NCBI RefSeq assembly: GCF_000202635.1 | Contig: NC_015125.1 | Coordinates: 496,001-560,000 of the forward strand | Reading direction: 5' to 3' | Length of the DNA stretch: 64,000 bases | From: Microbacterium testaceum StLB037 | Lineage (GTDB): Bacteria; Actinomycetota; Actinomycetes; Actinomycetales; Microbacteriaceae | Shown: positions 17,263 through 25,828 of the stretch, one piece after another | Layout of the letters: each line of letters starts with the position of its first letter | Position numbering within the stretch: the first letter of the stretch is position 1 | Made by a program: the position numbers and the translations under genes | Notes under the pieces: model-generated | Seen by the model: the letters and a program-made list of their open reading frames with translations, nothing else | Databases searched by the model: none | What the model was told of the DNA's origin: nothing

Positions 17263-19214
17263 GTGATGCCGAACGGCGGGCTCACGAGGTCGGTGAAGTT
17301 GCCCACCCGCGCGCGCACCGTGCAGTCGGGGGCGACCGACAGCGCCGTCACGACGAGACCGTCCGACGACACGGTCAGCGCTCCCGCGCAGCCGTCGCTG
17401 AAGCGCACTCCGGCCGTCCCGCCGGCGACGGCATCGAGCATCGCGCTCGGCGCCCCCACGGACGGACTCGTGAACAACGGGTTCACCGGATCGGGGCCGC
17501 TCGGCCAGACCGGGAGGAGCGTCACGGGCAGCGCCGTCCCGCCGACCGTGCGAGCGGGCGTCGTCACCTGGATGTCGCGCAGACGCTGCACCGGGTAGGA
17601 GGCGCCCGACACCTCGGCATCCGAGACCGCCTGTGTCGTGGCCGCCGCGGCCTCCTTGAGCCACCCGTCGACGGCCTCCTGGCCCGAGAGCGCGAGGGAG
17701 ACCTGCGCAGTGACGGTCACGGCATCCTGGGTCGGGACGGTCACGCCCTCGACGCTCCATCCGCAGTTCACCGAGATCCCGGTGACGCTCGCCTGGTTGC
17801 GGGTGACCGTGGCGTCCGACCACGTCACCGCAGGGCACGCATCGGCTGCCGCAGCGCCCGGCAGCACTTCGAGGAAAGGCCCGGTGAGCGGGGCGTTCTG
17901 GGCACCGTACTCGATCGTGACGGTCGCAATCTTCTTCTCCGGGTCGTAACTGACCGACCGGCTCACGCTGAGGCCGGTCGGCAGGGCCCGGTCCTGCTGG
18001 CTCGCGGTCACGACGGGACCGGCGGCCGCCGGCGCGGCCTCGCCCGCCGCGGGCCGCAGAAGGAAGAACGCGCCCACGGCGGCGACCGCGACCACCGCGG
18101 CGCCGGCGATCCAGAGCGCGCGACCGCGCGGCATCCGCGCCCAGAGCGTGGTCTTCGCGGCCGGCTCCTGCGCGACGGGAGCGGGCGCCTCGCGGCGAGG
18201 CATCGGCCGGAGGACCGTGGCCTGCCCGGCGGCGCCGAGGTCGGGGGCCGGTTCGTCGGCGGGGAGGTCGACCGGCTCCGGGGCGCTCGGGGTGACGCCT
18301 CGGAGCACCGTGGCGGGTCGCTCGGCCTCGGCGAAGCCCTCGGGAGCGGCAACGGGGGCCAGCGCCGGCAGCGTCGCGACCGCGCTCTTCAGGCGTCGGA
18401 GGCTCTCCGCCGCCTCGGCGGCCGAGGGGCGCTCGGTCGGCGCCTTGCCGAGCAGGCGGTGGAGCACGCGCCACACCTCGTCGGGCACGTCGAGGCGAGG
18501 TGCCTCCGCGCTGACGTGCCGATACGCGACGGTGAAGTCGGTGCCCGGGCCCGCGAACGGGGTGCGTCCGGAGAGGAGTTCGTAGAGCAGGATGCCGGCG
18601 GCGTAGACGTCGCTCGGAGGTCCCGCCTCGCCGAGCGTGACGAGCTCGGGCGACATGTACTCGGGCGTGCCGATGATCGCGGTCGTCGAGCGTCGTCGCT
18701 CGTCGAGGACGCGCGCGATGCCGAAGTCGACCACGCGGACCGCGGCGCCGGGGTCGCCCTCGTCTTCCGCCGCGTCGCGGGACAGGAGGACGTTGTCGGG
18801 CTTGATGTCGCGGTGCACCGTTCCGACCGCGTGCGCCGCAGCGAGGGCGTCGAGCACGGCGGCGGTGAGGGCGACGGCCTCGGCGGGCGGCAGCGTGCCC
18901 CGCTCCTCGAGGGCGTCGCGCAGGCTTCCCCCCTCGACCAGGTCCATGACGATCGCGAGCCGCTCGCCCTCGACCACGAGGTCGCGCACCGCGACGACGT
19001 GCGGGTGCCGCAGGCGCGTGAGCACCGTGCGCTCGCGGATGAAGCGTTCGACGAGCTCGGCATCCTGCGCGTGCTCGCGCCGGAGCACCTTCGCGGCGCG
19101 CATCGACTCGTCGCGCACATCGCGCACGCGCCAGACCTCGCCCGCAGCGCCGGATCCGATCCGATCGACGAAACGGTACGACGCGCCCAGCGCGTCACCG
19201 ATCTCCGGTTCCAC
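17253..19214 (-). CDS. transmembrane Ser/Thr protein kinase, PknB type, 653 aa
   Basis: The cytoplasmic Hanks-type kinase domain (about residues 12-275) has the glycine loop GSGAAGEV, Lys42 in RAAKVL, catalytic HRDIKPDN (134-141), DFG at 163-165 and an activation loop RRSTTAIIGTPEY with candidate autophosphorylated Thr177/Thr178. A Pro/Ala-rich juxtamembrane linker carries two copies of ATVLR (301-305 and 332-336). One helix (about 366-387) crosses the membrane. The remaining 265 residues are extracytoplasmic, beta-rich, not PASTA and not recognised. It starts with GTG; TAAGTT at 19239-19244 is a plausible -10. It converges on the FHA-containing ATPase and could phosphorylate that system; this is inferred from position. 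Confidence 0.9.
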   Translation of the reverse strand: MEPEIGDALGASYRFVDRIGSGAAGEVWRVRDVRDESMRAAKVLRREHAQDAELVERFIRERTVLTRLRHPHVVAVRDLVVEGERLAIVMDLVEGGSLRDALEERGTLPPAEAVALTAAVLDALAAAHAVGTVHRDIKPDNVLLSRDAAEDEGDPGAAVRVVDFGIARVLDERRRSTTAIIGTPEYMSPELVTLGEAGPPSDVYAAGILLYELLSGRTPFAGPGTDFTVAYRHVSAEAPRLDVPDEVWRVLHRLLGKAPTERPSAAEAAESLRRLKSAVATLPALAPVAAPEGFAEAERPATVLRGVTPSAPEPVDLPADEPAPDLGAAGQATVLRPMPRREAPAPVAQEPAAKTTLWARMPRGRALWIAGAAVVAVAAVGAFFLLRPAAGEAAPAAAGPVVTASQQDRALPTGLSVSRSVSYDPEKKIATVTIEYGAQNAPLTGPFLEVLPGAAAADACPAVTWSDATVTRNQASVTGISVNCGWSVEGVTVPTQDAVTVTAQVSLALSGQEAVDGWLKEAAAATTQAVSDAEVSGASYPVQRLRDIQVTTPARTVGGTALPVTLLPVWPSGPDPVNPLFTSPSVGAPSAMLDAVAGGTAGVRFSDGCAGALTVSSDGLVVTALSVAPDCTVRARVGNFTDLVSPPFGITTR

Positions 19215-19323
19215 CCGATCCCCCGCTCTCCCTGTCTCAACTTATCCGGCCGCGCGCGTCGAGAACGCCGCTTGCGCGACGCGTCTCGCCACGGCAAGAA
19301 CGGCGGCCGGGGTCAGCGCGGGG

Positions 19324-19653
19324 TCACTCCGACGCGGCGTCGTCGATCGCGCGCTCGAGCCGCTCGATCTTGCCGTCGATCTCGCCGGTGTGCCCGGGCC
19401 GGATGTCGGCCTTCAGCACCAGCGACACGCGCGAGCCGTAGGGCAGGACGGCGTCGGTGGCGCGCTTGACGACGTCGAAGACCTCGTCCCACTCGCCCTC
19501 GACCTCGGTGAACATCGAGGTGGTGCGGTGCGGGAGCCCCGAGGCGCGAACCACCGCAACGGCGGCCGCGACGGCGGCGTGCACCGACCCGTCGGGGTTC
19601 TCGGCAGACAGGCTGCCCGTTCCGGACGGGGCGACGGAGAAGGCGACGAGCAT
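19324..19653 (-). CDS. thiamine-binding protein, MTH1187/YkoF-like (DUF77), 109 aa
   Basis: This small soluble protein fits the MTH1187 family: the N-terminus MLVAFSVAPSGTG, the HRTTSMFTEVEGEWDEVFDVVK segment and the RVSLVLKADIRPG strand. Members bind thiamine or related pyrimidines in the cytoplasm and form tetramers; their exact role is unclear. It follows the GT87-like gene by ten bases. There is no Shine-Dalgarno sequence, and TAACCT (19661-19666, overlapping the upstream stop codon) ends eight bases before the ATG, suggesting its own leaderless transcript. Confidence 0.85.
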   Translation of the reverse strand: MLVAFSVAPSGTGSLSAENPDGSVHAAVAAAVAVVRASGLPHRTTSMFTEVEGEWDEVFDVVKRATDAVLPYGSRVSLVLKADIRPGHTGEIDGKIERLERAIDDAASE

Positions 19654-19660
19654 GGTGTCG

Positions 19661-19666
19661 AGGTTA
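19661..19666 (-). promoter_or_regulatory. -10 element of the thiamine-binding protein gene
   Basis: TAACCT on the minus strand ends eight bases before the ATG and includes the TAA stop codon of the upstream gene. Confidence 0.4.
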
Positions 19667-20968
19667 GTCGGCCGTCGCCGCCATCGCGGGCGTCTTGCGG
19701 CCGGTCACGAACTCGCGCAGGTCCGCCGGCCGTGTCACGCGACCCACGGGCACGCGGACCACGCGCACGATCGCCCAGACCATGAGCACAAGCGCGAGCA
19801 CGTTGCGGGTCTCGAGCAGGAAGACCGGGAAGGGCGCCGGGTGCGTGGCCATCAGCCCGTCGTAGACCATCGGGTACATCCACTGCGTGAGGCCGGCGAT
19901 CACGAGGGTGAGGGCGGCGAGGCCGTACCAGCGGCGGCGATCGATCATCAGGCCGAGGATCACGGGGGCGAACACCCACACGTAGTACTGCGGCGAACCG
20001 ACCTTGTTCAACGCGATGAACGCGGTCACCAGCGCCAACGCGAGCGGTGGGAAGAGCGCGACGAAGGTCGCTCCGGCCCAGAGCTTGCGCGCGCCCACCA
20101 CGGCGACGCCCGCCATGACGAGCAGCATGAGCGGGGTCATGATCGCGATGACGGGATCCACGCCCGGACCGGTCACCTGGAAGGTGAGCACGCCGCCGTC
20201 GTAGTAGACCTCGGAACCGGGCACGTAGAACGAGGCGAGGATCATGTAGAGCCCGCCGACGGGGGCCTCCATCTGGATGCCGCGCGAGGTCTGGTCCCCC
20301 ACGAACCCGAGCACGAAGGGCGCGCCGCCCAGCGCCACGACGGGGATCACCGTCGCCAACGACACCGCGACCGCGCCCCAGACCAGAGCGAGCCGTCGCC
20401 GCACGACGATCAGCCCCGCGGCGAGGATCGCGGCCGGCCACACCTTCATCCACACCGCGATCGACAGCAGGACGGATGCCAGGAACGGCCGCCGCACGAG
20501 CCAGATGCTGCCGAGGATCGCGAACGGCACCGTGATCCCGTCGATGCGGTAGAGCCCCACCGGTCCGATGAGCAGGATCGCCGCGAGCCAGAACCACGCC
20601 CCGAGGACGCGGCCGCGCGAGCGGCCCTTGCCGACGAGGATCACGAAGGCGACGAAGTTCGCCAGGGCGACGGTGAGCGCCCACGCGGGCGTGTAGGTAA
20701 TGGCCCACGCGAACACCCACGCGAAGGTCATGGGCAGGAACGCGAGCTGCGGATAGATCCACTTCTCGGTGATGCCCGGCCATTCCCACGTCGCGGAGCG
20801 CGTGCAGGACGTGACGTCGACACCCCCGAACAGGGCGCAGCGCGACCAGGGTTCGTACACGAGGTACACGTCGCCCATGGGCTCGTTGGGCTGCTGATAG
20901 CCCAGGATCGCCACGGTGACATGCACGGCGACGAACGCGATCAACAGGGGAACGACACGCCTCAACAC
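19664..20968 (-). CDS. GT87-like polytopic glycosyltransferase, 434 aa
   Basis: A hydrophobic protein with about ten membrane helices. The first long outer loop carries YLVYEPWSRCALFGG and the acidic/aromatic WEWPGITEKWIYPQ, and a helix begins with AVWMKVWP. This layout resembles GT-C glycosyltransferases of family 87, such as polyprenol-phosphate-mannose-dependent mannosyltransferases, which build cell-envelope glycans on the outer membrane face. The donor and acceptor cannot be read from the sequence. The GTG start at 20968 has TAGGAT ending seven bases upstream and no ribosome binding site, a leaderless arrangement. Confidence 0.8.
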   Translation of the reverse strand: MLRRVVPLLIAFVAVHVTVAILGYQQPNEPMGDVYLVYEPWSRCALFGGVDVTSCTRSATWEWPGITEKWIYPQLAFLPMTFAWVFAWAITYTPAWALTVALANFVAFVILVGKGRSRGRVLGAWFWLAAILLIGPVGLYRIDGITVPFAILGSIWLVRRPFLASVLLSIAVWMKVWPAAILAAGLIVVRRRLALVWGAVAVSLATVIPVVALGGAPFVLGFVGDQTSRGIQMEAPVGGLYMILASFYVPGSEVYYDGGVLTFQVTGPGVDPVIAIMTPLMLLVMAGVAVVGARKLWAGATFVALFPPLALALVTAFIALNKVGSPQYYVWVFAPVILGLMIDRRRWYGLAALTLVIAGLTQWMYPMVYDGLMATHPAPFPVFLLETRNVLALVLMVWAIVRVVRVPVGRVTRPADLREFVTGRKTPAMAATAD

Positions 20969-20974
20969 CGCCTC

Positions 20975-20980
20975 ATCCTA
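20975..20980 (-). promoter_or_regulatory. -10 element of the GT87-like gene (leaderless)
   Basis: TAGGAT on the minus strand ends seven bases before the GTG at 20968, so the start codon coincides with the expected transcript start. Confidence 0.5.
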
Positions 20981-21043
20981 AGCGGGCGGCCCCTTCCGCC
21001 CCGGACGGGGACCCGTGCTCGCGGGGCCACGAGCAGCCAACCG

Positions 21044-21901
21044 TTACCCGATCGAGTCCGACAGCACCCCCGCCACGACCCGGGGCAGCGCCTCCGCGAC
21101 GTCGAGCGCGGTGATCGGTCCGCCCTCTCCCCCGGAGATTCCGGATGCCACCCGCCCGGCCGTCCCGTGCAGCCAGGCGGCCGTGGCCGCACACGCCGCG
21201 AGGTCGTCGAGGCCGCGGCGATCCGCGGCGACCGCTCCCGCCGTCACGGCGCCGAGCACCCCCGCGAGGACGTCCCCGGTGCCCGCGGTCGCGAGCCACG
21301 GCGTCCCCGCTCCGACCCGGCGCACCCACCCGTCCCCGGTGGCGACGATCGTCACCGCTCCTTTCAGCAGCACCACGCCCCCGAGGGCCGCGGCCGTCTC
21401 GAGCGCCGCCTCCTCCCGCGCGGCGTCGTCCGTGGCATCCGCCCGCGACAGCCCGAGGTCCGCGCGCAAGCGGTCGAGCTCGCGGGCGTGCGGCGTCACG
21501 ACGACCGGAGCCGCGGCCCCGACGACGAGGTCGAGAGCGCCGGCGTCCACGACGACCGGGAGATCGCCGTTCAGGATGCCGCGCAGCGCCGCCGTCTCCG
21601 CGGCGTCGCGCTCGGCGGCATCCGTTCCGGATCCGATGACCCAGGCCTGCACGCGCCCGTCGGCGGTCACCGTCTCGGGGCGGCGCTGCAGCACGAGGTC
21701 CTGCGCACGCTCGGGGCCGAGGTAGCGCACCATGCCCGTACCGGTGCGCCACGCGGCTTCGACGCCGAGCATCGCCGCGCCGGGGTACCGGGCCGAGCCG
21801 GTGCGGAGCCCCACCACCCCGCGGGAATACTTGTCGTCGAGGGCCGTTGGCCTCCGAAGGGCGTGGGAGGCATCCTCCCCGGTCCATTCCTTCGCCGTCA
21901 T
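21044..21901 (-). CDS. nnrD: ADP-dependent NAD(P)H-hydrate dehydratase, 285 aa
   Basis: This enzyme repairs hydrated NAD(P)H using ADP or ATP in the cytoplasm. It has the ribokinase-like CARKD fold. Evidence includes the N-terminal KYSRGVVGLRTGSARYPGAA (a substrate and phosphate loop), the VVTPHARELDRL strand, LLKGAVTIV and the anion-hole motif TAGTGDVLAG. The N-terminal epimerase domain found in fused versions is absent; the epimerase may be encoded elsewhere. The ATG at 21901 gives the expected length. TAGTCT ends eight bases before it, without a Shine-Dalgarno sequence. It is divergent from the OYE gene. Confidence 0.88.
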   Translation of the reverse strand: MTAKEWTGEDASHALRRPTALDDKYSRGVVGLRTGSARYPGAAMLGVEAAWRTGTGMVRYLGPERAQDLVLQRRPETVTADGRVQAWVIGSGTDAAERDAAETAALRGILNGDLPVVVDAGALDLVVGAAAPVVVTPHARELDRLRADLGLSRADATDDAAREEAALETAAALGGVVLLKGAVTIVATGDGWVRRVGAGTPWLATAGTGDVLAGVLGAVTAGAVAADRRGLDDLAACAATAAWLHGTAGRVASGISGGEGGPITALDVAEALPRVVAGVLSDSIG

Positions 21902-21908
21902 GATCGCC

Positions 21909-21914
21909 AGACTA
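21909..21914 (-). promoter_or_regulatory. -10 element of nnrD (leaderless)
   Basis: TAGTCT on the minus strand ends eight bases before the nnrD ATG; no ribosome binding site is visible. Confidence 0.45.
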
Positions 21915-21944
21915 GACGGCCACCAGAGAACGCAAAGGTCCGAC

Positions 21945-23003
21945 GTGAGCACCCTCTTCACACCTCTGTCCGTCCGCGGTATCGAGACGCGCAACCGCCT
22001 GTGGGTGTCGCCCATGTGCCAGTACAGCGCGACCGACGGGATGCCGAACGACTGGCACCACGTCCACCTCGCGCAGTTCGCGGCCGGCGGCGCGGGACTC
22101 GTGATCGCCGAGGCGACCGCGGTCTCGCCCGAGGGACGCATCTCGCCCGACGACGTCGGACTCTGGAACGACCCGCAAGCCGAGGCCTGGGCGCCCGTCG
22201 TCGCGGCGATCCGCGCGCGCGGATCCGTCGCGGGCGTGCAGCTCGGCCACGCCGGTCGCAAGGCCTCGACCACGTCGCCCCTCACCGGCGGCCGCGGCAG
22301 CGTCGCGCCCGCCGACGGCGGATGGACCACCGTCGCCCCGTCGGCGCTCGCCTACGACTCGTTCGCCGCACCGGTCGCGCTCGACACCGCGGGCATCGAG
22401 AAGGTCGTCACCGATTTCGCGGATGCCGCCCGCCGCGCCGTCGCGGCCGGATTCGAGGTCATCGAGGTCCACGCCGCCCACGGCTACCTCCTGCACCAGT
22501 TCCTCTCGCCGCTGACGAACCACCGCGACGACGCCTACGGCGGCTCCTTCGAGAACCGCGTCCGCCTCGTCGTGCGCGTGACCGAGGCCGTCCGTGCCGC
22601 CGCGCCCGACGCCGCCGTGTTCGTGCGCTTCTCGGCGACCGACGCCGCCGAGGGCGGGTGGGACCTCGCCGACACCGTGGCCGCCGCGCGCCTGGTCGCG
22701 GCTGCGGGCGCCGACCTCATCGACGTGTCCAGCGGCGGGCTCGTCCCCGAGCAGCACATCGTGCCCGGCCCCGGGTACCAGGTGGACTACGCCGCGACGA
22801 TCCGCCGCGAGACCGGACTGCTCGTCGCCGCCGTCGGCATGATCGACGACCCCACGTTCGGCGAGCAGATCCTCGCGGACGGCCGCGCCGACGCGATCCT
22901 GTCGGGCCGGGAATGGCTCCGCGACCCGCACTACGCGCTGCGCGCCGCCGCCGCGCTCGGCGCCCCCGTCCCCGCCCCCGCCCAGTACGTCCGCGCCTAC
23001 TGA
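21945..23003 (+). CDS. Old Yellow Enzyme family NADPH:flavin oxidoreductase, YqjM-like, 352 aa
   Basis: An FMN-dependent TIM-barrel ene-reductase. Motifs in order: MCQYSATDG with the redox-tuning Cys of the YqjM class, QLGHAGRKAS, the substrate-binding HAAHGYLLHQFLSPLTNHR, DAYGGSFENR, and a C-terminal phosphate site ending in SGREWLRDPHYALRAA. Such enzymes reduce activated double bonds (enones, nitroesters, maleimides) and often serve in electrophile defence. The GTG at 21945 is preceded by AAAGG and matches the family N-terminus (STLFTPLSVRGIETRNR). It is divergent from nnrD and followed by repeat-rich noncoding DNA. Confidence 0.9.
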   Translation: MSTLFTPLSVRGIETRNRLWVSPMCQYSATDGMPNDWHHVHLAQFAAGGAGLVIAEATAVSPEGRISPDDVGLWNDPQAEAWAPVVAAIRARGSVAGVQLGHAGRKASTTSPLTGGRGSVAPADGGWTTVAPSALAYDSFAAPVALDTAGIEKVVTDFADAARRAVAAGFEVIEVHAAHGYLLHQFLSPLTNHRDDAYGGSFENRVRLVVRVTEAVRAAAPDAAVFVRFSATDAAEGGWDLADTVAAARLVAAAGADLIDVSSGGLVPEQHIVPGPGYQVDYAATIRRETGLLVAAVGMIDDPTFGEQILADGRADAILSGREWLRDPHYALRAAAALGAPVPAPAQYVRAY

Positions 23004-23110
23004 CCGCCGCCCCGGCGCCGCCGTAGCCGTAGCCGCCCCGGCCGCCGCAGCCCCGGCCGTAGCCGCCCCGGCCGCCGTAGCCGCAGCCCCAGCCCCAGCC
23101 CCGGCCGCCG
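23004..23110. repeat. GCC-NNN hexamer and 30-bp tandem repeat region
   Basis: A low-complexity run built from GCC alternating with GTA, GCA, CCA or CCG. Two copies of a 21-base block beginning GCCGTAGCCGCC (23026-23046 and 23056-23076) recur with a 30-base period. It begins directly after the OYE stop codon and is unlikely to code. Confidence 0.8.
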
Positions 23111-23187
23111 AGATCACACGATCGGGTCGAGGTCACGCGGTGAGGACGGCGCGAGCGGGGTGATCTCGCACGGAACGTGTGATCTCG
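23109..23187. repeat. 12-bp inverted repeat with spaced arms
   Basis: CGAGATCACACG (23109-23120) and its exact inverse (23176-23187) flank 55 bases. A third, partial copy (GTGATCTCGCAC) occurs at 23159-23170. It lies between convergent genes; its function is unknown. Confidence 0.7.
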
Positions 23188-23208
23188 CGCGACGCGCGCG
23201 GGAGCGCA

Positions 23209-23254
23209 GAACACCGGATGCCACGGAGCCCAGGGCCCGTGGCATCCGGTGTTC
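23209..23254. terminator. bidirectional terminator between OYE and CNNM genes
   Basis: A perfect 18-base stem (23209-23226 with 23237-23254) and a ten-base loop lie 17 bases from the end of the minus-strand CNNM gene. The stem contains GGATGCC and its inverse GGCATCC. Confidence 0.8.
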
Positions 23255-23271
23255 TTCGTCGGGAGCGTCGG

Positions 23272-24327
23272 TCAGGCGAAGCGGCGACGCGCGGTGGCGT
23301 CCTGGACCTCGCCGACGAGCTCCTCGATGACGTCCTCGAGGAAGAGCACCGCCCGCACGTCGCCGGCCTCGTCGCGCACCTGCGCGAGGTGGCGGCCGGA
23401 GCGGCGCATGAGCGCGAGGGCGTCCTCGAGGTCGGTCGTCTCGAGCACCGACACCATGTGGTGGATGCGCTTGCTCGGAATGGGGCGCGCCATGTCGGCA
23501 TCCGACCCGTCCGCCGCGCGGAGCACGTCCTTGAGGTGCACGTACCCGGTGGGGTGGCCGGCCTCGTCGACGATCACGTACCGCGAGTAGCCGTGCTGGG
23601 CCACCGCGCGTTCGATCTCGCCGGGCGTGGTCCGCTCCGGGAGGGTGACGAGCTGGGCCATCGGCACGGCGATGTCGGCGGCCTTCTTCTCGGTGAACTC
23701 GACGACCGCCGTGACGGTGCCGGCCGAGTCGTCGAGGACCCCCTCCCGCCGCGACTGGTTCACGATGGTGGCGACCTCGTCGAGGGTGAAGGTGGATGCC
23801 GCTTCGTCCTTCGGCTCGACGCGGAACAGCCGGAGCACGTGGTTCGCGGTCCAGTTCAGCGCGACGATGATCGGGTAGAACGCCTTCGACACCGCCACGA
23901 GCGGCGGGGCGAGCATCAGCACGGCGCGGTCCGGGAGCGAGAACGCGAGGTTCTTCGGGACCATCTCGCCGAACACCACGTGCAGGTACGACACGACCAG
24001 CAGCGCCACGATGAACGCCGCGATGTCGACGGCCGCCTCGGGCAGACCGGTCAGCCCCAGGGGCCCCGCGAGCAGGTGGTGGATCGCGGGCTCGGACACG
24101 TTCAGGATCAGCAGCGAGCAGATCGTGATGCCCAGCTGACAGGTGGCGAGCATGAGCGTCGCGTGCTCCATGGCGTACAGCGCGGTCTTGGCCGCGCGCG
24201 AGCCGCGGTCCGCGAGCGGCTCCACCTGCGAGCGACGCGCCGAGATGACGGCGAACTCGGCACCGACGAAGAAGGCGTTGGCCACGAGGAGCACGACCAA
24301 CCAGGCGATTCCTGCCCAATCGCTCAT
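23272..24327 (-). CDS. CNNM/CBS-domain transporter-like protein (HlyC/CorC family), short form, 351 aa
   Basis: An N-terminal DUF21/CNNM membrane domain (helices at about 8-28, 60-80, 95-120 and 135-155, with [13 protein letters not shown] and [13 protein letters not shown]) is followed by a pair of CBS domains (about 205-335) that bind adenine nucleotides. Relatives export or regulate Mg2+ or Co2+. The usual C-terminal CorC_HlyC domain is missing, and the protein ends shortly after the second CBS domain. The ATG overlaps the stop of the longer paralogue by four bases, so the two are translationally coupled and probably form a heteromer. Confidence 0.88.
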   Translation of the reverse strand: MSDWAGIAWLVVLLVANAFFVGAEFAVISARRSQVEPLADRGSRAAKTALYAMEHATLMLATCQLGITICSLLILNVSEPAIHHLLAGPLGLTGLPEAAVDIAAFIVALLVVSYLHVVFGEMVPKNLAFSLPDRAVLMLAPPLVAVSKAFYPIIVALNWTANHVLRLFRVEPKDEAASTFTLDEVATIVNQSRREGVLDDSAGTVTAVVEFTEKKAADIAVPMAQLVTLPERTTPGEIERAVAQHGYSRYVIVDEAGHPTGYVHLKDVLRAADGSDADMARPIPSKRIHHMVSVLETTDLEDALALMRRSGRHLAQVRDEAGDVRAVLFLEDVIEELVGEVQDATARRRFA

Positions 24328-25667
24328 CGCTGGTCACCCCCCTTCGCCGCGCGCACGAGGTCGCCGATGTTCTCCTCCACCGGGTTCGCGGTGTACTGCA
24401 CGCGGTCGACGCGGCGGCCGTCCATGCGGTTCACGGTCAGCACGCCGTCCTCGGTCTCGACGGTGTCGCCCACCGCGGGGATCCTCTCGAGCGCGGCCAT
24501 GATGAAACCGCCCACGGTGTCGTACGCCTCGCCCTCGGGCACGCGTACTCCGGCGCGGTCGAGCGCCTCGTCGGGACGGAGGTCGCCGGGGAACGTCAGC
24601 GACACGGCGGTGCGGACCACGCCGGCGCGCGAGCGGTCGTGCTCGTCGAGCACCTCTCCCACGATCTCTTCGACGAGGTCCTCCAGCGTCACGATCCCGG
24701 CGGTGCCGCCGTACTCGTCGACGACGATGGCCATCTGGTAGCCGCGCGAGCGCAGCTCCGACACGAGGGCGTCGAGGTGCACCGTCTCGGGGACGCGCAG
24801 CGGTTCGGTCGCGAGCGCGGCCACCGGCACCTCCCCGCGCTTCTCGCGCGGCACGCCGATCGCGGCTTTGAGGTGCACGACGCCGACGATGTCGTCCATC
24901 GACTCGCCGTACACGGGGAACCGGCTGTGGCCGGTCCGTCGCGCGAGCTGCACGACGTCGTCGGTGGGGTCGCCCGCGGCGAGCGCGTGCACGCTCGGGC
25001 GGGGCGTCATGACGTCGGCCGCGCTGAGGCGCGCGAAGGTCAGGCTGCGATCCAGCAGCGACGCGGTGTCCTTCTCGAGCATTCCGGCGCTCGCCGAGCG
25101 CTTGACCAGGCTCGACAGCTCCTCAGCCGACCGGGCGCCCGACAGCTCTTCCTTGGGCTCGACGCCCATCGCGCGCAAGACGCCGTTGGCACTGCCGTTG
25201 AGCAGGACGATCGCGGGTTTGAACACCGCGGTGAAGGCGACCTGGAACGGGATGACGAGCTTCGCCGTCTGCCGGGGGATGGCGAGGGCGAAGTTCTTCG
25301 GCACCAGTTCACCGAGGATCATCGACAGGACGGTGGCGACACCGACGCCGATGACGGAGGCGACCGACACCGTGAGCGCCTCGGGCAGACCCCACGAGTC
25401 GAAGGCCGGCCGCAGCAGGTTCGAGATCGCCGGCTCCATCGTGTAACCGGTCAGAAGCGTCGTCAGGGTGATGCCCAACTGCGCGCTCGACAGGTGCGTC
25501 GAGGTGATGCGCAGCGCATCGATCGTGAGCGACAGGCGGGACTCGCCGGCTTCTCGTCGCGCCTCGAGGTCGGCGCGGTCGAGGTTGACGAGCGCGAACT
25601 CGCTCGCGACGAAGAGCCCGGTTCCCACAGTGAGCAGCAGCCCCACGCCCAGCATGACGTAATCCAT
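24324..25667 (-). CDS. CNNM/CBS-domain transporter-like protein (HlyC/CorC family), long form, 447 aa
   Basis: This is a full-length member: DUF21/CNNM membrane domain (about 1-190, with [20 protein letters not shown] and [13 protein letters not shown]), two CBS domains (about 205-330, with [12 protein letters not shown] and [27 protein letters not shown]) and a C-terminal CorC_HlyC domain (about 350-430). The family is linked to Mg2+/Co2+ efflux at the cytoplasmic membrane. A very strong ribosome binding site (GGAGGTGA) precedes the ATG, in contrast to the many leaderless genes here. TAGAAT at 25761-25766 may be its -10, giving a leader of about 85 bases. Confidence 0.9.
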   Translation of the reverse strand: MDYVMLGVGLLLTVGTGLFVASEFALVNLDRADLEARREAGESRLSLTIDALRITSTHLSSAQLGITLTTLLTGYTMEPAISNLLRPAFDSWGLPEALTVSVASVIGVGVATVLSMILGELVPKNFALAIPRQTAKLVIPFQVAFTAVFKPAIVLLNGSANGVLRAMGVEPKEELSGARSAEELSSLVKRSASAGMLEKDTASLLDRSLTFARLSAADVMTPRPSVHALAAGDPTDDVVQLARRTGHSRFPVYGESMDDIVGVVHLKAAIGVPREKRGEVPVAALATEPLRVPETVHLDALVSELRSRGYQMAIVVDEYGGTAGIVTLEDLVEEIVGEVLDEHDRSRAGVVRTAVSLTFPGDLRPDEALDRAGVRVPEGEAYDTVGGFIMAALERIPAVGDTVETEDGVLTVNRMDGRRVDRVQYTANPVEENIGDLVRAAKGGDQR

Positions 25668-25760
25668 CAGTCATCACCTCCGCTCGATCGGCGATCGGCG
25701 TCGGAGGGGGGTCGTTGGGGCCTGGGTCTACAACTGGGAGGGTCGTCCATCGTGCCGACG

Positions 25761-25766
25761 ATTCTA
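25761..25766 (-). promoter_or_regulatory. candidate -10 of the CNNM operon
   Basis: TAGAAT on the minus strand, with no convincing -35; the predicted transcript would have a leader of about 85 bases. Confidence 0.4.
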
Positions 25767-25816
25767 GGGCAGCGCCGCACCTCTCGCGGCCGGTTCGTCG
25801 CGATCCGTCCCCCGTG

Positions 25817-25822
25817 CAGGAT
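25817..25822 (+). promoter_or_regulatory. candidate -10 of the GH76-like gene
   Basis: CAGGAT ends seven bases before the ATG at 25829, matching the leaderless pattern apart from its first base. Confidence 0.3.
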
Positions 25823-25828
25823 GAAGGG

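Noticed and set aside
21912..23117. Open frame reading through the hexamer repeats opposite the OYE gene
   Set aside because: Composition is repeat-driven (AGAGAAAT-type) and antisense to a well-supported gene.
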